A stretch of 64,000 nucleotides of DNA, taken from positions 35,127 through 99,126 of the forward strand of contig NZ_PHRF01000066.1 in assembly GCF_004151105.1 (NCBI RefSeq), given 5' to 3'. The DNA is from Streptomyces sp. L-9-10 (GTDB lineage Bacteria > Actinomycetota > Actinomycetes > Streptomycetales > Streptomycetaceae). The notes beneath the pieces are model-generated. The model ran no database searches, was not told where the DNA came from, and worked only from the letters and a program-made list of their open reading frames with translations. The position numbers were made by a program, and so were the translations under genes. Numbering within the stretch: position 1 is the stretch's first letter; each line of letters opens with the position of its first letter. Shown in pieces: positions 33,050 through 42,219 of the stretch.

Positions 33050-33437
33050 TGGCCCATCCCCCCAATCCCGTCAGCAAGATCCATAGAATGCCACGCACCG
33101 GTGACATCGGCCGAGACGGTTCCCGGTCGCTGCTGCGACGCGGCGACGCGGCGACGCGCCAGATGGTTGCCGGCGCCGCTGCAATGCCTGTCCGGCGTGG
33201 TCCCCGCCGTGGTCAGGGGCGTTCCGCTTGATTGCGGGGCGTCCCCGGTGTCGTCTACCGTCTCCTACGTTCGTCAACCGCCCAGGCGTTTCGAGCACGG
33301 CCGTCGCGCCGTACTCCGCCCGAGGGCGGTTCCCGGAGCCGTGGCGTGTTCTCTTGTGCCGTTGCGCTCCAGCAATCCCCTTGTGTTCCCGGTCGATTCA
33401 CCGTCTCCTCCGCACCGGACGAAGAGGTTGCCGCCCC
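33050..33437. other. Gene-free 388-nt gap before the MFS gene
   Basis: This divergent region separates the toxin cassette from the MFS exporter. It holds a short GCGACGCGG repeat near 33136-33160 and must contain promoters for both sides, but no clear box, hairpin or gene was seen. A GTG-initiated extension of the MFS frame to 33228 is open but has poor coding character. Confidence 0.5.
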
Positions 33438-34649
33438 ATGCCCCGATCACACCGCCGCCCCCGCTCCCGGCTCACCGTCGCGCTCGTACTGCTCTGTTTC
33501 GTCGGTCCGTTGTCGACGGACATGTATCTGCCTGCCTTTCCCCGGATGACCGCGGAGCTGGGGACCGACGCGTCCGGGGTGCAGGTGACGCTGACCTCGT
33601 TCCTGGCCGGGATGACGGCCGGCCATCTCGTCTTCGGGCCGCTCTCGGACCGGTACGGGCGACGGGGGCCGCTGCTCGCGGGGGCGGCCGTGTGTGCCGT
33701 GGCCACCGCGTTGTGCGCGGTCGCGCCGGGGCTCGGCCGGCTGGTCGTGCTGCGCTTCGTGGCCGGGTTCAGCGGGGCCGCGGGGGTCGTGATCGGGCGG
33801 GCGGTCGTCACGGATGTCGCCCAAGGAGCCGCGGCGGCGCGGCTGTTCGGGATCCTGATGACCCTGTCCGGGACAGCGCCGGTGCTCGCGCCGCTCGCGG
33901 GCGGCGCCGTGCTCGGGGCGGCCGGCTGGCGCGGCGTGTTCTGGCTGCTCGCCGGGGTCGCGCTGCTGGTCACGGCGGCCGTGGTGGTCGCCGTACCGGA
34001 AAGCCTGCCGCCGTCGCGGCGGCGGACGGGCAGCGGCGGGGAGCTGTTCCGTACGGCACGGGAGGTCGCGGGCGACCTCCCGTACGCCGGCTACACCCTC
34101 GCGTACGCCTTCGCCTTCGGGACGCTCTTCTGCTATATCGCCGGGTCGCCGTTCCTGCTCCAGAACGTACTGGGGCTGGGCGTCGGCGTCTCGTCCGTGA
34201 CGTTCGCGGGCGGCGCCGTGTGCACCGCGCTGGCCGGGGCGGTGAGCGCGCGGTCGGCGGGCCGGATCGGCCCGGAGTGGCTGTTGCGTACGGGGGTGCG
34301 CACCGTGCTCGCCGGCACCGTGTCGCTGCTCGCCGCCGCCGTGGCGGGGGGACTGTCGGTGGCCGGCTGTCTGGTCCCGATGGCGGTGGTGTGCGGCGGC
34401 CTGGGCCTGGTCCTCACGAACGCGACGTCCCTGGCGCTCGCCCGGGTCCCGGCCGCGGCGGGCACGGGCTCGGCGCTGCTCGGTACGGCGCAGAGCGCGC
34501 TGGGGGCGGTGGTGGCGCCGCTGGCGGGGCTCGGCGGGGCGGAGACGGCGGTGCCGCTGTTCACGGTGATGACGGCGTGCGGCGTGGGGGCGGTGACGGC
34601 GGCGGGATGGGCGGGGCGGGCGGGAGCGCGGGTCCCGGCCGCGGGGTAG
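33438..34649 (+). CDS. MFS drug exporter, Bcr/CflA type
   Basis: The 403-aa protein has twelve predicted helices. Motif A is GHLVFGPLSDRYGRRGPLL between helices 2 and 3, and STDMYLPAFPRM in helix 1 is diagnostic for the Bcr/CflA subfamily of proton-driven exporters of small drugs and metabolites. The ATG at 33438 follows GAAGAGG at a slightly long distance. It converges on the RND-type gene, with about 140 nt between. Confidence 0.9.
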   Translation: MPRSHRRPRSRLTVALVLLCFVGPLSTDMYLPAFPRMTAELGTDASGVQVTLTSFLAGMTAGHLVFGPLSDRYGRRGPLLAGAAVCAVATALCAVAPGLGRLVVLRFVAGFSGAAGVVIGRAVVTDVAQGAAAARLFGILMTLSGTAPVLAPLAGGAVLGAAGWRGVFWLLAGVALLVTAAVVVAVPESLPPSRRRTGSGGELFRTAREVAGDLPYAGYTLAYAFAFGTLFCYIAGSPFLLQNVLGLGVGVSSVTFAGGAVCTALAGAVSARSAGRIGPEWLLRTGVRTVLAGTVSLLAAAVAGGLSVAGCLVPMAVVCGGLGLVLTNATSLALARVPAAAGTGSALLGTAQSALGAVVAPLAGLGGAETAVPLFTVMTACGVGAVTAAGWAGRAGARVPAAG

Positions 34650-34757
34650 CCCCGACGAGCCATCGGCCCACGCCCGTACGCGCATCCGCACCCGCACACA
34701 GCGATGCCCCGGGGCGGCCCGGTCCTCGCGGCCACCCCGGGGCATCCCCCGGTCGGT

Positions 34758-34780
34758 ACCTCAGTACCTCAGTACCTCAG
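34758..34780 (+). repeat. Three copies of TACCTCAG
   Basis: The 8-mer TACCTCAG occurs three times in a row between the convergent MFS and RND genes, just downstream of the RND stop; a variant follows at the stop codon itself. It is probably simple slippage in intergenic DNA. Confidence 0.7.
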
Positions 34781-34792
34781 TGCGTCGGAACC

Positions 34793-37700
34793 TCAGACGT
34801 TCGCCGGTTCCGGTTCGCGCTGCGACTCCGGGGCCGGGGTGTCGTTCCGCTTGGCGTGCCGCTTCGCCGCCTTCTTCTTCGCGCGGCGTTCCTTCCGCAG
34901 CTCCACCATCGCGTACAGCGTCGGCACCAGCAGCAGCGTCAGCAGCGTCGACGACAGCAGGCCGCCGATCACCACGACCGCCAGCGGCTGCCCGATGAAG
35001 CCGCCCTCACCGGTGACTCCCAGTGCCATCGGGAGCAGCGCGAAGATCGTCGCCAGCGCCGTCATCAGGATCGGGCGGAGCCGGTGACGGCCGCCCTCGA
35101 TGATGGCTTCGACCACGCCCAGACCCTGCGACCGGTACTGGTTGATCAGGTCGATCAGCACGATCGCGTTGGTCACCACGATGCCGATGAGCATCAGCAT
35201 GCCGATCATCGCCGGGACGCCCATCGCCGTACCGGTCAGGATCAGCAGGCCGATCGCGCCGGTGGCCGCGAAGGGGACGGACACCAGCAGGATCAGCGGC
35301 TGGATCAGCGAGCGGAAGGTCGCGACCAGGACCATGAAGACGATCGCGATGGCCGCCAGCATGGCGAGAGCCAGCTGTCCGAAGGCGTCGTCCTGGTCCT
35401 GCGAGACACCGCCGATGGTCGCGGTCGCGCCCTCGGGAAGATCCAGGGCGTCGATCTCCGACTGGAGCGAGACGCTGACCGCGCCGGTGTTGTCACCGAT
35501 CGGCCGTGCCGTGATCGTCGCGGCCCGCGAGCCGTCGATGCGGGTCATCGAGACCGGACCGGGGACCAGCTTCACGTCCGCGATCTGACCGAGCTTCACC
35601 GGGCCCAGGGGCAGGTTCTTCAGCTCGGAGATCGTCTTGGCCGGCTTGGCCGACGTGACGACGACATCCCGCTCGGTGTCGTCCAGGACCGCCTTGCCCG
35701 AGGTGGTGCCGCGTACCGCCTGCGAGACCGCGAGACCGAGCGTGGTGTCGTTGAACCCGGCCGCGGCGGCCTTGGAGTTGGCCTTGACCGAGATGCGCGG
35801 GACGGACTGTGACAGGTCGCTCTGTACGTCGGTGACGTCGTCGAGCTTCGCGACGGCGGCCTGGACCTGGTCCGCGGCCTTGCGGAGGGTGTCCGCCTCG
35901 GACGCCTTGACGACGACGCTCAGGTCCTGGCTGCCGAAGCCGCCGCCCGCGCCGATCGTCGTCTCGCCGATGCCGTCGACCCCGGCCAGCTCCTTCTCGA
36001 TGCGGTCCTGAGTCTTCTCGTAGGTCGCGGAGTCCTTCAGGGTCACCTGGTACGACGCCTGGTTGGCGCCCGTACCGCCGCCGAAGGCCGCCATGAAGCC
36101 GGAGGAGCCGACGGTGACCTGGTAGTCCTTGATCTCCTCGATGCCGGAGAGGACCTTCTCGACCTTCTTCGCGGAGGCGTCGGCCGACTCCAGGCTGGTG
36201 CCCGGGGCCAGCTCCTGCTTGATGGAGAGGACTTCCTGGTCGCCCTGGTCGAAGAAGTTGGTCTTGAGCAGCGGCGCCATGCCGAACGTACCGAGCAGGA
36301 CGACGATCGCGATGACCACGCTGGTGATGCGGCGGCGGGTCGCGAAGCGCAGCACCGGTACGTACAGCCGCTGGAGCCTGCTGCGGTCCTCCTTCTCCTC
36401 GGCCAGGCGGCGGGCCTCCTCGGGGCTGACCCCGACGGCGGCCTTCGGCGCGCGCAGGAACCAGTACGAGAGCACCGGTACGACGGTCAGCGAGACGAGC
36501 AGGGACGCGAGCAGCGCCGCCGTCACCGTCAGCGAGAACGAGCCGAACAGCTCGCCGACCATGCCGCCGGTCAGACCGATCGGCAGGAACACCGCGACGG
36601 TGGTGAGCGTGGAGGCGGTGACCGCTCCCGCGACTTCCTTGACGGCGGTGAGGATGGCGGCCTCGCGCTCCTCGCCGTAGGCCAGGTGCCGCTTGATGTT
36701 CTCCAGGACGACGATCGAGTCGTCGACGACGCGGCCGATCGCGATGGTCAGCGCGCCGAGGGTGAGCACGTTGAGGGAGAGGTCACGCGTCCACAGCACG
36801 ATCAGCGCCAGGACGATGGAGAGCGGGATGGAGACGGCGGTGACGATGGTGGAGCGGAGCGAGGCCAGGAAGACCAGGATCACGATCACGGCGAAGACGA
36901 GACCGAGCGCGCCCTCGGTGGTCAGTCCGGAGATCGACTTGGAGACGGCCGGGCCCTGGTCGCTGACGACGGTGAGGGTGGAGCCGGAGCCGAGGTCCTT
37001 GCGGAGGTCGGGCAGCTTGTCCTTGACGGCGTCCGAGACGGCGACGGCGCTGCCGTCCTTGTCCATGGTGGCCGAGACGGCGAGGCTGGGCTTGCCGTCC
37101 GTCCGGGTCAGCGAGGTCGCGGCGGCCGGCTTCTGCTCGACGGTGGCGATGTCACCGAGGCGTACCGGGGAGGGAGCGTCGGCGGAACCGCCCGCGCCGC
37201 CCGCGGCAGCCTGGGGCAGTACCCGCAGGTCCTCGATCTCCTTCAGCGAGGTGAACCCGCCGCCGACCTGGACCGTACGGCTCTTGCCGTCCTCGGAGAA
37301 CGAACCGGCGGGGAAGGTGGCACCGCCGGCCTTCAGCGCCTCGGAGAGCGCCATGGTGTTGAGGCCCGCGGCGGCGAGCTTCTTGTCGTCGGGGGTGACG
37401 GCGACCTGGAGGTCGCGGACACCGTCGACGGTGACCTGCGCGACGCCCGAGATGTCCTCCAGGGCGGGGACGACCGTACGGTCCAGCTGATCGGCGAGCG
37501 CCTGCTGGTCCTTGTCGGAGGTGACGGCGAGGACGACGGTCGGGAGGTCGTCCGTCGAGCCGGCCACGACCTGCGGGTCGACGTCGGCGGGGAGCTGGGA
37601 GCGCACGCGGTTGACGGCCTGCTGGACGTCCGCGACGAGCTGCTTGGTGCCCGCGTCGCCGAAGTCGAAGCTGGCCATGACGACGGCGCTGCCCTCGCTG

Positions 37701-37954
37701 GCCGTGGAGGTGATGCCGCTGATGCCGTCGACCGTCTTGATGGAGTTCTCGAGCGGTTCGACGACCTGCTTCTCGACCACATCGGGGGAGGCACCCTGGT
37801 ACGGGGCGATCACCGACACCATGGGGAGTTCGATGGAGGGCAGGAGCTGCTGCTTGAGCTGCGGTATCGCGATGGCTCCGAAGACGATCGCGATGATCGA
37901 CATCAGCCCTATCAGGGCCCGTTGCGCGAGGCTGAATCTTGACAGCCAGGACAT
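34793..37954 (-). CDS. RND-family efflux permease (AcrB/HAE-like)
   Basis: The 1053-aa protein has the RND plan: an N-terminal helix (LAQRALIGLMSIIAIVFGAIAIP), large extracellular loop, helices 2-6, a second large loop and helices 8-12. Helix 4 carries LSLNVLTLGALTIAIGRVVDDSIVVLENI, the proton-relay Asp pair region. It is longer than MmpL types and resembles HAE/AcrB porters, although no outer membrane exists here, so it probably moves lipids, drugs or ions across the single membrane. The ATG at 37954 follows GAAGAG. It lies downstream of a two-component pair on the same strand, its likely controller. Confidence 0.92.
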   Translation of the reverse strand: MSWLSRFSLAQRALIGLMSIIAIVFGAIAIPQLKQQLLPSIELPMVSVIAPYQGASPDVVEKQVVEPLENSIKTVDGISGITSTASEGSAVVMASFDFGDAGTKQLVADVQQAVNRVRSQLPADVDPQVVAGSTDDLPTVVLAVTSDKDQQALADQLDRTVVPALEDISGVAQVTVDGVRDLQVAVTPDDKKLAAAGLNTMALSEALKAGGATFPAGSFSEDGKSRTVQVGGGFTSLKEIEDLRVLPQAAAGGAGGSADAPSPVRLGDIATVEQKPAAATSLTRTDGKPSLAVSATMDKDGSAVAVSDAVKDKLPDLRKDLGSGSTLTVVSDQGPAVSKSISGLTTEGALGLVFAVIVILVFLASLRSTIVTAVSIPLSIVLALIVLWTRDLSLNVLTLGALTIAIGRVVDDSIVVLENIKRHLAYGEEREAAILTAVKEVAGAVTASTLTTVAVFLPIGLTGGMVGELFGSFSLTVTAALLASLLVSLTVVPVLSYWFLRAPKAAVGVSPEEARRLAEEKEDRSRLQRLYVPVLRFATRRRITSVVIAIVVLLGTFGMAPLLKTNFFDQGDQEVLSIKQELAPGTSLESADASAKKVEKVLSGIEEIKDYQVTVGSSGFMAAFGGGTGANQASYQVTLKDSATYEKTQDRIEKELAGVDGIGETTIGAGGGFGSQDLSVVVKASEADTLRKAADQVQAAVAKLDDVTDVQSDLSQSVPRISVKANSKAAAAGFNDTTLGLAVSQAVRGTTSGKAVLDDTERDVVVTSAKPAKTISELKNLPLGPVKLGQIADVKLVPGPVSMTRIDGSRAATITARPIGDNTGAVSVSLQSEIDALDLPEGATATIGGVSQDQDDAFGQLALAMLAAIAIVFMVLVATFRSLIQPLILLVSVPFAATGAIGLLILTGTAMGVPAMIGMLMLIGIVVTNAIVLIDLINQYRSQGLGVVEAIIEGGRHRLRPILMTALATIFALLPMALGVTGEGGFIGQPLAVVVIGGLLSSTLLTLLLVPTLYAMVELRKERRAKKKAAKRHAKRNDTPAPESQREPEPANV

Positions 37955-38148
37955 TGGGTGTCTCTCTTCTGTGGTGTGCGCGGCAGGTGGACACGGCGGC
38001 TCGGCCGCGGAGGGGCGCTGCGGCGCCTCCGCGGATGGGCACGACGGCCCCTCTATACGATCGGCCATCGGCGGGGGCCGATGTGTAGACCGCAGGTCGA
38101 GTTCCTTATCCGGCCTGTACCGCGCTTGGAGTACACGCGAGAGGTGTG

Positions 38149-38835
38149 CTACTCCACCCTTGGGCGTACCAGGCCCGATTCGTAGGCGATTACCACCAAT
38201 TGGGCCCTGTCGCGAGCCCCTAGTTTGGCCATCGCGCGGTTCACATGGGTCTTGACCGTCAGCGGACTGACCTGAAGACGCTCCGCGATCTCGTCATTGG
38301 AGTGGCCGCCCGCGACCAGCACCAGCACCTCGCGCTCGCGCACCGTGAGCGCGTCCAGCCGCTCAGGACTGACCGCCGGGTCCGCGCCCTCGCCCGCACC
38401 CGCGCCCTGTGCGAGGAAGGTGGCGATCAGGCCCTTCGTCGCGACGGGCGACAGCAGCGCCTCGCCCGCCGCCGCGATCCGGATGGCGTTGAGCAGCTCC
38501 TCCGGCTCCGCGCCCTTGCCGAGGAAGCCGGAGGCCCCGGCGCGCAGCGACTGCACCACGTACTCGTCGACCTCGAAGGTGGTCAGCATGACGACATGCA
38601 CGGCGGCGAGTTCCGGTTCCGCGCTGATCATGCGGGTCGCGGCGAGACCGTCCGTGCCGGGCATCCTGATGTCCATCAGGACGACATCGGGCCGGGTGGA
38701 GCGGGCGAGGGCCACGGCCTGCGCGCCGTCGGCGGCCTCCGCGACGACCTCCATGTCCGGCTCGGAGTCCACCAGGACCCGGAACGCGCTGCGCAGCAGC
38801 GTCTGGTCGTCGGCCAGCAGGACCCGGATCGTCAT
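38149..38835 (-). CDS. NarL/LuxR-family response regulator
   Basis: The 228-aa protein has a receiver with acidic LLADDQTLLR, phospho-acceptor Asp in DVVLMDIRMPG and Thr/Lys region VVMLTTFEVDEY with Lys in GFLGKGA, followed by a LuxR-type HTH (LTVREREVLVLVAGGHSNDEIA, LQVSPLTVKTHVNRAMAKLG). It begins inside the stop of the kinase gene (ATGA) and precedes the RND permease by 194 nt, consistent with control of that gene. Confidence 0.94.
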   Translation of the reverse strand: MTIRVLLADDQTLLRSAFRVLVDSEPDMEVVAEAADGAQAVALARSTRPDVVLMDIRMPGTDGLAATRMISAEPELAAVHVVMLTTFEVDEYVVQSLRAGASGFLGKGAEPEELLNAIRIAAAGEALLSPVATKGLIATFLAQGAGAGEGADPAVSPERLDALTVREREVLVLVAGGHSNDEIAERLQVSPLTVKTHVNRAMAKLGARDRAQLVVIAYESGLVRPRVE

Positions 38836-40073
38836 ACGTTCTCCCCCGTGCGGTTCATGACCGGCAGTATCGCCTGGGTGCGGAAGCCGCCGCCGTAGCG
38901 GGGCCCCGCGGTGAGGGCGCCGCCGAGGGCGTTGACACGCTCGCGCATGCCGATGAGGCCGTGGCCGCCGCCGTCCGCGGGCTCGCCCGTGCCCCGCCCG
39001 TCGTCCAGCACGGTGATCTCGATGGTGGCGCCCACGCGTACGACGCTGACCTCGGCTTTCGCCGCCTGCCCGGCGTGCTTGCGCACGTTCGTCAGGGCCT
39101 CCTGGATGATCCGGTACGCGGCGAGGTCGACGGCGGCGGGGAGGGGGCTTTCCGGGGCGCCGGCCCCGTTCGCCGCGAACTCCACGGGCAGGCCCGCGTT
39201 GCGGAAGGTGTCGAGGAGCCCGTCGATGTGGGCGAGGCCGGGGGCCGGTTCCGTGGGGGCCGCCGGGTCGCCGGACTGGCGCAGCAGCCCGACGGTGGCG
39301 CGCAGTTCGTTGAGCGCGGAGCGGCTTGCCTCCCGTACGTGGGCGAGGGCCTCCTTGGCCTGGTCGGGGCGCTTGTCCATGACGTGCGAGGCGACGCCGG
39401 CCTGCACATTGACCAGGGCGATGTGGTGGGCGACCACATCGTGCAGATCGCGGGCGATGCGCAGCCGCTCCTCGGCGACCCGGCGGCCCGCCTCCTCCTC
39501 ACGGGTGCGTTCGGCGCGTTCCGCGCGTTCGCGCATGGCGTCGATGAAGCCACGGCGGCTGCGTACGGCGTCTCCCGCGGCGCTCGCCATGCCGGTCCAG
39601 GCGAATATCGACAGATTCTGCTGCGCGTACCAGGGGTCGGGACTGAGCAGCATCGCGACGGCGGTGAGGACGGCCATGGTCACGAGGCCGACGCGCCAGG
39701 TGGTGGGCCGGTCGGTGTGGGCGCCGACGGTGTAGAGCGCGATGACGGCGCTGAACACCACGGGGGTGGGCGGATGCCCCGCGAGGATGTCGACGAGGGT
39801 CAGCCCGCCGGTGCACAGCAGGACGGGCATGGGCGCGCGGCGCCGGAAGACGAGCGCCCCCGCGCCGAGCACCATGAGCAGGACGGTGAGCGGCTCCGGC
39901 GTGCGGGTACCGAAGGTGGGGCCGCCGGGGCCGGCGTGCTTCTCGGCGAACGATCCGAGCACCATGCCGACGAGGACGGCCGCCGCCAGCACGCCGTCGG
40001 ACGCGAGCGGATGCGCGCGCACCCAGCTCCGCGCACGGACGAGCGGGGTTCCGAGGGAGGTCACGTCGGGCAT
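38832..40073 (-). CDS. Sensor histidine kinase (HisKA_3, DesK/NarX type)
   Basis: The 413-aa kinase has several N-terminal membrane helices (about 20-150), a dimerisation domain HisKA_3 with the phospho-accepting His in ARDLHDVVAHHIALVNVQAG, and an ATPase domain (VLDDGRGTGEPADGGGHGLIGMRERV). It is the partner of the overlapping NarL-type regulator. The ATG at 40073 is chosen as the first well-placed start; no strong ribosome site is visible and upstream in-frame sequence looks non-coding. Signal unknown. Confidence 0.92.
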   Translation of the reverse strand: MPDVTSLGTPLVRARSWVRAHPLASDGVLAAAVLVGMVLGSFAEKHAGPGGPTFGTRTPEPLTVLLMVLGAGALVFRRRAPMPVLLCTGGLTLVDILAGHPPTPVVFSAVIALYTVGAHTDRPTTWRVGLVTMAVLTAVAMLLSPDPWYAQQNLSIFAWTGMASAAGDAVRSRRGFIDAMRERAERAERTREEEAGRRVAEERLRIARDLHDVVAHHIALVNVQAGVASHVMDKRPDQAKEALAHVREASRSALNELRATVGLLRQSGDPAAPTEPAPGLAHIDGLLDTFRNAGLPVEFAANGAGAPESPLPAAVDLAAYRIIQEALTNVRKHAGQAAKAEVSVVRVGATIEITVLDDGRGTGEPADGGGHGLIGMRERVNALGGALTAGPRYGGGFRTQAILPVMNRTGENV

Positions 40074-40278
40074 CCGGAAGGGGTCACGCTGCAACGGTAC
40101 GGGGTACGGGCGGCGGTACTCACGCGCGTCGGCGCCGCACCCCGGACACGGGCCGTACGCACGCGTGTCGCGCACCGCCCTACAGACGTGCCCGTGACGT
40201 ACGCACGCGTGCCCCGCGCCGCCGGTCAGAGCCGGGGACACGGGGCACGCGGGGGTGCTGGAGTGCGGGAGAAGCCGG

Positions 40279-40560
40279 TCAGGCCGAGGGGATCAGGCCA
40301 TCGTCGTTCAGCATCTCGCGGACCTCTTCCAGGGTCGCGCCAGGAGCGGGAAGGATCAGTTCGGACGGCTCCAGGGAGTCGACGGGCAGCGGCTCGCCGA
40401 GTTCGCGCACCTTGTCCAGGAGGGCGTGGAACGTACGGCGGAAGCCGTCCTCGTCGCCGTTCCTGATCTCGGCCAGCAGCTCGTCGTCCAGCGTGTCGAG
40501 TTCGGTGAAGTGGCTGTCCGCCAGCTTCACCTGGCCCTCCCCCATGATCCGTACGATCAT
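40279..40560 (-). CDS. pspAA: PspA-associated protein PspAA
   Basis: The 93-aa acidic protein begins MIVRIMGEGQVKLADSH and carries ELDTLDDELLAEI, matching the PspAA domain that accompanies PspA in actinobacteria. It lies nine nucleotides after the pspA stop, in the same operon. Members are thought to modulate PspA assembly or membrane-stress signalling; details are unknown. Confidence 0.88.
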   Translation of the reverse strand: MIVRIMGEGQVKLADSHFTELDTLDDELLAEIRNGDEDGFRRTFHALLDKVRELGEPLPVDSLEPSELILPAPGATLEEVREMLNDDGLIPSA

Positions 40561-40569
40561 GACGAATCC

Positions 40570-41349
40570 CTACTGCTTGTCGAATTTGTTCGAGGTCGGC
40601 GGGGCGTCCTGGGTGCCGCCCTCGATCGCCTGCTTCGGGGCCGAGCCGCCCGCGAGCTCCGCCTTCATGCGCTGGAGCTCCAGCTCGACGTCCGTACCGC
40701 CGGAGATGCGGTCCAGCTCGGCGGCGATGTCGTCCTTCGCCATCCCGGACTGGTCGTCCAGGGCGCCGGAGGCCAGCAGCTCGTCGATCGCGCCGGCCCG
40801 CGCCTGTAGCTGCGCGGTCTTGTCCTCCGCGCGCTGGATCGCCATGCCGACGTCACCCATCTCCTCGGAGATGCCCGAGAAGGCCTCTCCGATCCGGGTC
40901 TGCGCCTGTGCCGCGGTGTAGGTGGCCTTGATGGTCTCCTTCTTCGTACGGAAGGCGTCGACCTTGGCCTGGAGGCGCTGCGCGGCGAGCGTGAGCTTCT
41001 CCTCCTCGCCCTGCAGCGTCTGGTGCTGCGTCTCCAGGTCGGTGACCTGCTGCTGGAGCGAGGCACGGCGGGAGAGCGCCTCACGCGCCAGGTCCTCCCG
41101 GCCGAGCGCCAGCGCCTTGCGGCCCTGGTCCTCCAGCTTCGACGACTGGCCCTGCAGCTGGTTCAGCTGCAACTCCAGCCGCTTGCGCGACGTCGCCACA
41201 TCGGCGACCCCGCGGCGTACCTTCTGCAGCAGCTCCAGCTGCTTCTGGTACGAGTAGTCGAGGGTCTCGCGCGGATCCTCGGCCCGGTCAAGGGCCTTGT
41301 TGGCTTTCGCGCGGAAGATCATCCCCATACGCTTCATGACACCGCTCAT
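40570..41349 (-). CDS. pspA: PspA/IM30-family membrane-stress protein
   Basis: The 259-aa protein is almost entirely helical coiled coil, the PspA/Vipp1 fold. It has the N-terminal amphipathic helix (VMKRMGMIFRAKANKALDRAEDPRETLDY) that binds stressed membrane and the long charged hairpin (TSRKRLELQLNQLQGQSSKLEDQG). It oligomerises on the inner leaflet to preserve integrity. It is the first gene of pspA-pspAA and is divergent from the DUF3043 gene, with about 270 nt between for promoters. Confidence 0.95.
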   Translation of the reverse strand: MSGVMKRMGMIFRAKANKALDRAEDPRETLDYSYQKQLELLQKVRRGVADVATSRKRLELQLNQLQGQSSKLEDQGRKALALGREDLAREALSRRASLQQQVTDLETQHQTLQGEEEKLTLAAQRLQAKVDAFRTKKETIKATYTAAQAQTRIGEAFSGISEEMGDVGMAIQRAEDKTAQLQARAGAIDELLASGALDDQSGMAKDDIAAELDRISGGTDVELELQRMKAELAGGSAPKQAIEGGTQDAPPTSNKFDKQ

Positions 41350-41622
41350 GGGCTTCGCGCGCCCCCTTCTGACGGACTACAGCTCCAGCACTCCAACAGA
41401 ACCCACAGTACGGGCCCTGCCTCTATTACCGCACTGTTCGAGCGCGGATGCGCTCCTCCCCAAGGACGACTGCTCCGCGCCCCAGTCAGGCGCAGGGAGT
41501 AGACGGAAGTCGGGGACAGGGGAGACAAAGTCCCCCTCTGTCCACATACAGACGCTCGCTGTTGCGGGATCGTTCCCCACGGGGGTGGGGTCCAACCACG
41601 ACACCCCGTACCCTTGGGTTTT

Positions 41623-42219
41623 GTGTTCCGAAGCCGTTCCAAGGAAGAGAAGGCCCCCGCCACCCAGGTGACACCGGGCCTCTCCACGCAGCCCCGCGAC
41701 CCGCAGGCCCCCAAGGGCCGCCCGACCCCCAAGCGCAGTGAGGCGCAGACGCAGCGACGTCGCGCCTCCACGACGCCGACCGACCGCAAGACGGCCATGA
41801 AGCGCCAGCGCGAGGCACGCCGCGCGGATCTGGCGAAGCAGCGCGAGGCGCTGGCGAGTGGTGACGAGCGCTATCTGCCCGCCCGTGACAAGGGGCCGGT
41901 ACGCCGCTTCGTCCGCGACTTCGTCGACTCACGCTTCTGCATGGCCGAGTTCTTCCTGCCGCTCGCGGTGGTGATCCTCGTCCTGAGCATGGTCAGGGTC
42001 GGCGCCCTCCAGAACATCGCGCTGCTGCTCTGGCTCGGCGTGATCGTGCTGATCGTCATCGACTCGATCGGGCTCTGGTTCCGGCTCAAGAAGCAGCTCG
42101 CCGAGCGCTTCCCGGACACCCCGAAGCGTGGCGCGGTGGCCTACGGCCTGATGCGTACGCTCCAGATGCGCCGACTGCGGCTGCCGAAGCCGCAGGTCAA
42201 GCGCGGAGAGCGGCCCTGA
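41623..42219 (+). CDS. DUF3043 membrane protein
   Basis: The 198-aa protein has a long basic cytoplasmic N-terminus (RSRSKEEKAPATQV, then TQRRRASTTPTDRKTAMKR) and two adjacent membrane helices (about 115-160: FFLPLAVVILVLSMVRVGAL and NIALLLWLGVIVLIVIDSIG). This is the actinobacterial DUF3043 family; its role is unknown. GTG at 41623 has no ribosome site and a possible -10 close upstream, suggesting a leaderless transcript. It overlaps the next gene's putative CTG start. Confidence 0.85.
   Translation: MFRSRSKEEKAPATQVTPGLSTQPRDPQAPKGRPTPKRSEAQTQRRRASTTPTDRKTAMKRQREARRADLAKQREALASGDERYLPARDKGPVRRFVRDFVDSRFCMAEFFLPLAVVILVLSMVRVGALQNIALLLWLGVIVLIVIDSIGLWFRLKKQLAERFPDTPKRGAVAYGLMRTLQMRRLRLPKPQVKRGERP

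Noticed and set aside
32264..35812. A very long plus-strand reading frame across the toxin, MFS and RND genes
   Set aside because: It is antisense or out of frame to several well-supported proteins and consists of Arg/Gly/His-rich low-complexity sequence, the usual artefact of GC-rich third positions.
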